From CBDCGJ01 sp965216645 (GTDB taxonomy: Bacteria > Pseudomonadota > Alphaproteobacteria > GCA-2731375), in the NCBI GenBank assembly GCA_965216645.1, contig CBDCGJ010000067.1:1-64000 (forward strand): DNA of 64,000 nt, given 5' to 3'. The notes under the pieces were generated by a model that was not told where the DNA came from, did no database searches, and saw only the letters and a list, made by a program, of their open reading frames with translations. The position numbers were made by a program, and so were the translations under genes. Positions 61,624-64,000 of the stretch are shown piece by piece (positions within the stretch are counted from its first letter, which is position 1; the number at the start of each line of letters is the position of its first letter).

Positions 61624-63157
61624 GTCGACCGTGAAGAAAAGCGATTAAGCGGTTATTTTAGGTCGGTGCTCCGCGATGAACGCGGCCCTAATCCAAGCGC
61701 AAAGAAGCCTGATCCAGTTTAGGATGAGGCGGAAGTTGTAGCCGGCGGCAGCCAGGATCGGATTGATGGCGTCTCCGTGTTTGTGGGCGAGATAGTTTCG
61801 GCCCATCCGGTGTTCATTCTTGATGTGGCCGATGACTGGTTCGACCGCTGCCCGTCGCCGCATTTGACGTTTGATGGCGGGGGTGACCCGGCGTTTTTGG
61901 CCGGTGGTGTAAACCCTGAACTTGTATTTTCCAGGCGCGTTGTGGCCTTTGTAGCCGGCATCTGCCAGGATCCGTTTCAGGGTGCCGCCGGTTGCGGCCT
62001 CGATGGCCGGGATCACGGTTTCCAATGTGTGCCCATCGTATGGCCTGCCCGGCAGGGCCATGGCATGGACGGCGAACTGGCCGCCCTTGCATCGTCTTTC
62101 CGTGGTCGCGATGGAGGCCTTGACGCCGAACTCATAAGGTTTGTGCGCCTTGCCTTTGCCGATGCATTCCACCTCCGGCGCATGCAGGCTATAGATTTTC
62201 GGCAAAGGCTCGCGCGACTTTTGTGTCATCACACGTTCGCCCAGCCAGAGCGGCCGGCGGAAGGCGTCTTGCAAGGCTTCGTTGCCCTTGGTCTTACGGC
62301 GAATGTCGCGGATTGTCCGGCCCAGAAAGGACTTCAGCTTGCGCAACTGTTTCCTGGCCCGCTTGTATTGCTTGGCGTGGGCATAGCGTTGATGCGCGAT
62401 CAAGGCCTTTTTACCGACCCGCACATAGCTCTGGCGCAGTTTGATGCCGGCGGCCTTGGCCTGCCGCACCAGCCGTTCGCGGGCCCGGTGGATCAGCTTG
62501 GCATCGGTCGGGAACATCACGTTCTTTTCCTGCACCGTGGTATCGACGATGACGCGGGTAAAGTCCGACGGCTTGGCCGCCTTGGTCTTGACCGCAACCG
62601 CCAGGCTTTCCTGTAACAGCGCCATCAGCCGTTCATCCCCCATGCGCTGGCGCCAGCGGGTCATTGAGGAACGGTCAAAGGGCAGCCGGTGACAAAAGAA
62701 TTCCTCGCCGCAAAAATATTGGTAATAGGGGTTCTCCACCCAGCGCGCGCAGAGTTCCTCGTCGGACAGATTGTCGGTGTATTTGAGGATATGCAGACCG
62801 GCCATCAGGCGTGTCGGCAGCGGCGGCTGGCCGGGGCCGTGCTCATAAACCTCGCCCAGCTTCTCGGACAAAAATTGCCAGTCGATCTTCTCCGCCAAAA
62901 TCGCCTTGGGGTGCTCCAGGTCCAAAATCTGATCCAGGCGCGAGCGGAACATATCCTGTTGTCCGCGATCTTCCGGTTCCCTCGGCCGCATAAAACCCCT
63001 CCCTGCAAGCGATTCAAGACAATTGAATCACAGCAAAAAGGCCCGCGCAAATTGCAAGAAAACCAACCCAACAAAGTCAGTTTCTTGCAATTTTGAAGGT
63101 GGGAAAACCCGAAAACGCTAAAGAAATTCAGATGCTTGGAAATTCTTCACGGTCAAC
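61624..63157 (-). mobile_element. complete IS5/IS1182-like insertion sequence
   Basis: A 1534-base element with a 6-base direct repeat TACCAC on each side (61618-61623 and 63158-63163). Ends are GTCGACCGTGAAGAA at 61624 and GTTGACCGTGAAGAA read inward from 63157, 14 of 15 positions the same. One intact transposase gene is inside. Removal rejoins the dispersed repeat around it, so this was an insertion into the repeat. Confidence 0.85.
61645..62991 (-). CDS. IS5/IS1182-type transposase
   Basis: A 448-residue DDE transposase. The N-terminal InsH/DUF772 part (HPKAILAEKIDWQFLSEKLGEVYEHGPGQPPLPTRLMAGLHILKY) is followed by Asp in RVIVDTTVQEKNV, a basic insert (YKRARKQLRKLKSFLGRTIRDIRRK), Asp in RILADAGYKGHN and the Glu in RAAVEPVIGHIKNEHRMGRNYL. 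The frame is intact. I am unsure between IS5 and IS1182 labels. Confidence 0.88.
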   Translation of the reverse strand: MRPREPEDRGQQDMFRSRLDQILDLEHPKAILAEKIDWQFLSEKLGEVYEHGPGQPPLPTRLMAGLHILKYTDNLSDEELCARWVENPYYQYFCGEEFFCHRLPFDRSSMTRWRQRMGDERLMALLQESLAVAVKTKAAKPSDFTRVIVDTTVQEKNVMFPTDAKLIHRARERLVRQAKAAGIKLRQSYVRVGKKALIAHQRYAHAKQYKRARKQLRKLKSFLGRTIRDIRRKTKGNEALQDAFRRPLWLGERVMTQKSREPLPKIYSLHAPEVECIGKGKAHKPYEFGVKASIATTERRCKGGQFAVHAMALPGRPYDGHTLETVIPAIEAATGGTLKRILADAGYKGHNAPGKYKFRVYTTGQKRRVTPAIKRQMRRRAAVEPVIGHIKNEHRMGRNYLAHKHGDAINPILAAAGYNFRLILNWIRLLCAWIRAAFIAEHRPKITA

Positions 63158-63243
63158 TACCACCGAAACCGGTCATCGTTGAGAGACGGTCAAATCGGCG
63201 GAAGATGATCAAAGGTATCTTTTGGAATCTTGTCAAACCTTCC

Positions 63244-64000
63244 CTAAAGAGCCTTCCTCTTTTTCAATAAATAGGCGTTGATCTTGCCAATACCTTTGAC
63301 CTCGATTTCGCCGCGGTTTTCGCAAACGAATTTGTCCTTGATTAGATCGTAAGTCCCGCTCCCGATTTGGATCTCGCCGGGAACGCCTTGTGATTCAAGC
63401 CGCGACGCAGTATTGACGCTTTCGCCCCAGAGGTCATAAGAAAATTTCTTCTTGCCGATCACGCCGGCAACGACGGGGCCGGAATCGATGCCAATTCGGA
63501 TATTTATCGAATTTTTCAGCAGCGTGTTGAGCCGCTCTTTCGCTCGCATCATTTCAAGCGCCAAATCAGCCATCACCTCCGCATGGTCGGGGCGGGGCAG
63601 CGGCAGCCCGGCTGCCACCATATACGCATCGCCTATCGTCTTGATCTTTTCGAGGCCATAGTTGTCCAGTAGTCCGTCGAACTCAGAAAATATGATGTTT
63701 AAAGTGGTGATCAGTTCGTCTGGCGACACCCGCCCGGACAATTCAGTAAATCCTTCAATGTCACAAAACAAAGTCGTGGCGTCACTGATCGCATCTGCGA
63801 TGACGGCCGGATTGTCCTTGAGACGGTCGACGATTGAGCTCGGTAGGATATTCAACAACAGACTTTCGGATCTCTCCCTTTCGAACTGGAGTGCGCGCTG
63901 AGTGTTCTTGAGTTCGCTGATGTCTCGTAGTACCGCGTTGCTGTACAGGATCTTCCCGGAGGTGTCCTTCACAGCAGTGTAGTTGATGCTGACCTCGATC
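63244..64000 (-). CDS. PAS-linked class III nucleotide cyclase, 5' end outside window
   Basis: About 252 C-terminal residues; the frame stays open to the window end. The first part (EVSINYTAVKDTSGKILYSNAVLRDISELK) is the end of a PAS/PAC sensor. A short helix (ERERSESLLLNILPSSIVDRLK) leads into the cyclase domain: LFCDIEGFTELSG with metal Asp, KIKTIGDAYMVAAG, and YDLWGESVNTASRLES with Asp/Asn/Arg. The Lys and Asp pair points to ATP as substrate. It is the third cyclase in 8 kb. Confidence 0.88.
   Translation of the reverse strand, partial: IEVSINYTAVKDTSGKILYSNAVLRDISELKNTQRALQFERERSESLLLNILPSSIVDRLKDNPAVIADAISDATTLFCDIEGFTELSGRVSPDELITTLNIIFSEFDGLLDNYGLEKIKTIGDAYMVAAGLPLPRPDHAEVMADLALEMMRAKERLNTLLKNSINIRIGIDSGPVVAGVIGKKKFSYDLWGESVNTASRLESQGVPGEIQIGSGTYDLIKDKFVCENRGEIEVKGIGKINAYLLKKRKAL

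Noticed and set aside
49842..63157. Composite transposon between the two right-hand ISs
   Set aside because: The elements belong to different groups with unlike ends, and only one has an intact transposase.

Overview
The window reads as a chromosomal segment of a GC-rich alphaproteobacterium, probably close to the Rhodospirillales or Rhizobiales. This rests on gene content and order, not on a database search. Typical alphaproteobacterial signs are the block bamE / CBP3-type chaperone / DUF177 / rpmF-plsX-fabH-ihfA-merR, the rib-nusB-thiL block next to an H+-pyrophosphatase, a Ros/MucR regulator beside hemA (the C4 pathway ALA synthase), an LdtR-like MarR regulator, a leucyl-transferase (bpt) and two lumazine synthases, one of them behind an FMN riboswitch.

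Layout. 1-5 kb: 3' part of an O-acetylhomoserine sulfhydrylase, a broken YciI-like gene, and a leftward coupled cluster (heme A synthase, MFS transporter, two histidine phosphatases, one frameshifted) starting beside tRNA-Pro(GGG). 5.25-6.73 kb: a complete IS4-family element with a 10-bp target duplication, inserted in a palindromic repeat. 6.8-12.2 kb: SDR, then the leftward rpmF-plsX-fabH-ihfA-merR lipid/nucleoid cluster, a frameshifted DUF177 gene and a bc1 assembly chaperone. 12.3-16 kb: bamE, a luciferase-like oxidoreductase, a CaiB-type CoA-transferase with its halves in unusual order, and an SDR. 16-26.6 kb: leftward hppA, MFS, FliL-like, thiL, nusB, ribH, ribBA, ribE, ribD, nrdR and glyA. 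27-31.8 kb: mucR, a small gene with a probable ATT start, hemA, glutaryl-CoA dehydrogenase, an EamA transporter and an LdtR-like regulator. 31.8-35.9 kb: a tightly overlapping valine/branched-chain catabolic operon. 36-38.4 kb: RDD protein, motB, motA. 38.6-47.6 kb: flavin reductase, threonine dehydratase, SLC13 permease, bpt, the FMN riboswitch and ribH2, creatininase-family protein, PGRP-like amidase, lipoprotein, Nudix and a serine hydrolase.

From about 47.7 kb the window becomes accessory. It holds a coiled-coil gene put out of frame at a (GGGCC)4 tract, plsY, a perfect parS site inside a 30-bp palindrome, a decayed IS5-like element, orphan small proteins, a second-locus lpxA, and then 55-64 kb with three class III nucleotide cyclases set among dispersed intergenic repeats. 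One cyclase lies between two identical 58-bp direct repeats, and one repeat copy is split by a complete IS with a 6-bp target duplication.

No CRISPR array, prophage or recognisable defence system was found. The most unusual signals are the cyclase/repeat region, the isolated parS palindrome, the contingency-like GGGCC tract and several single-base frameshifts in otherwise conserved genes, which may be true decay or assembly indels.
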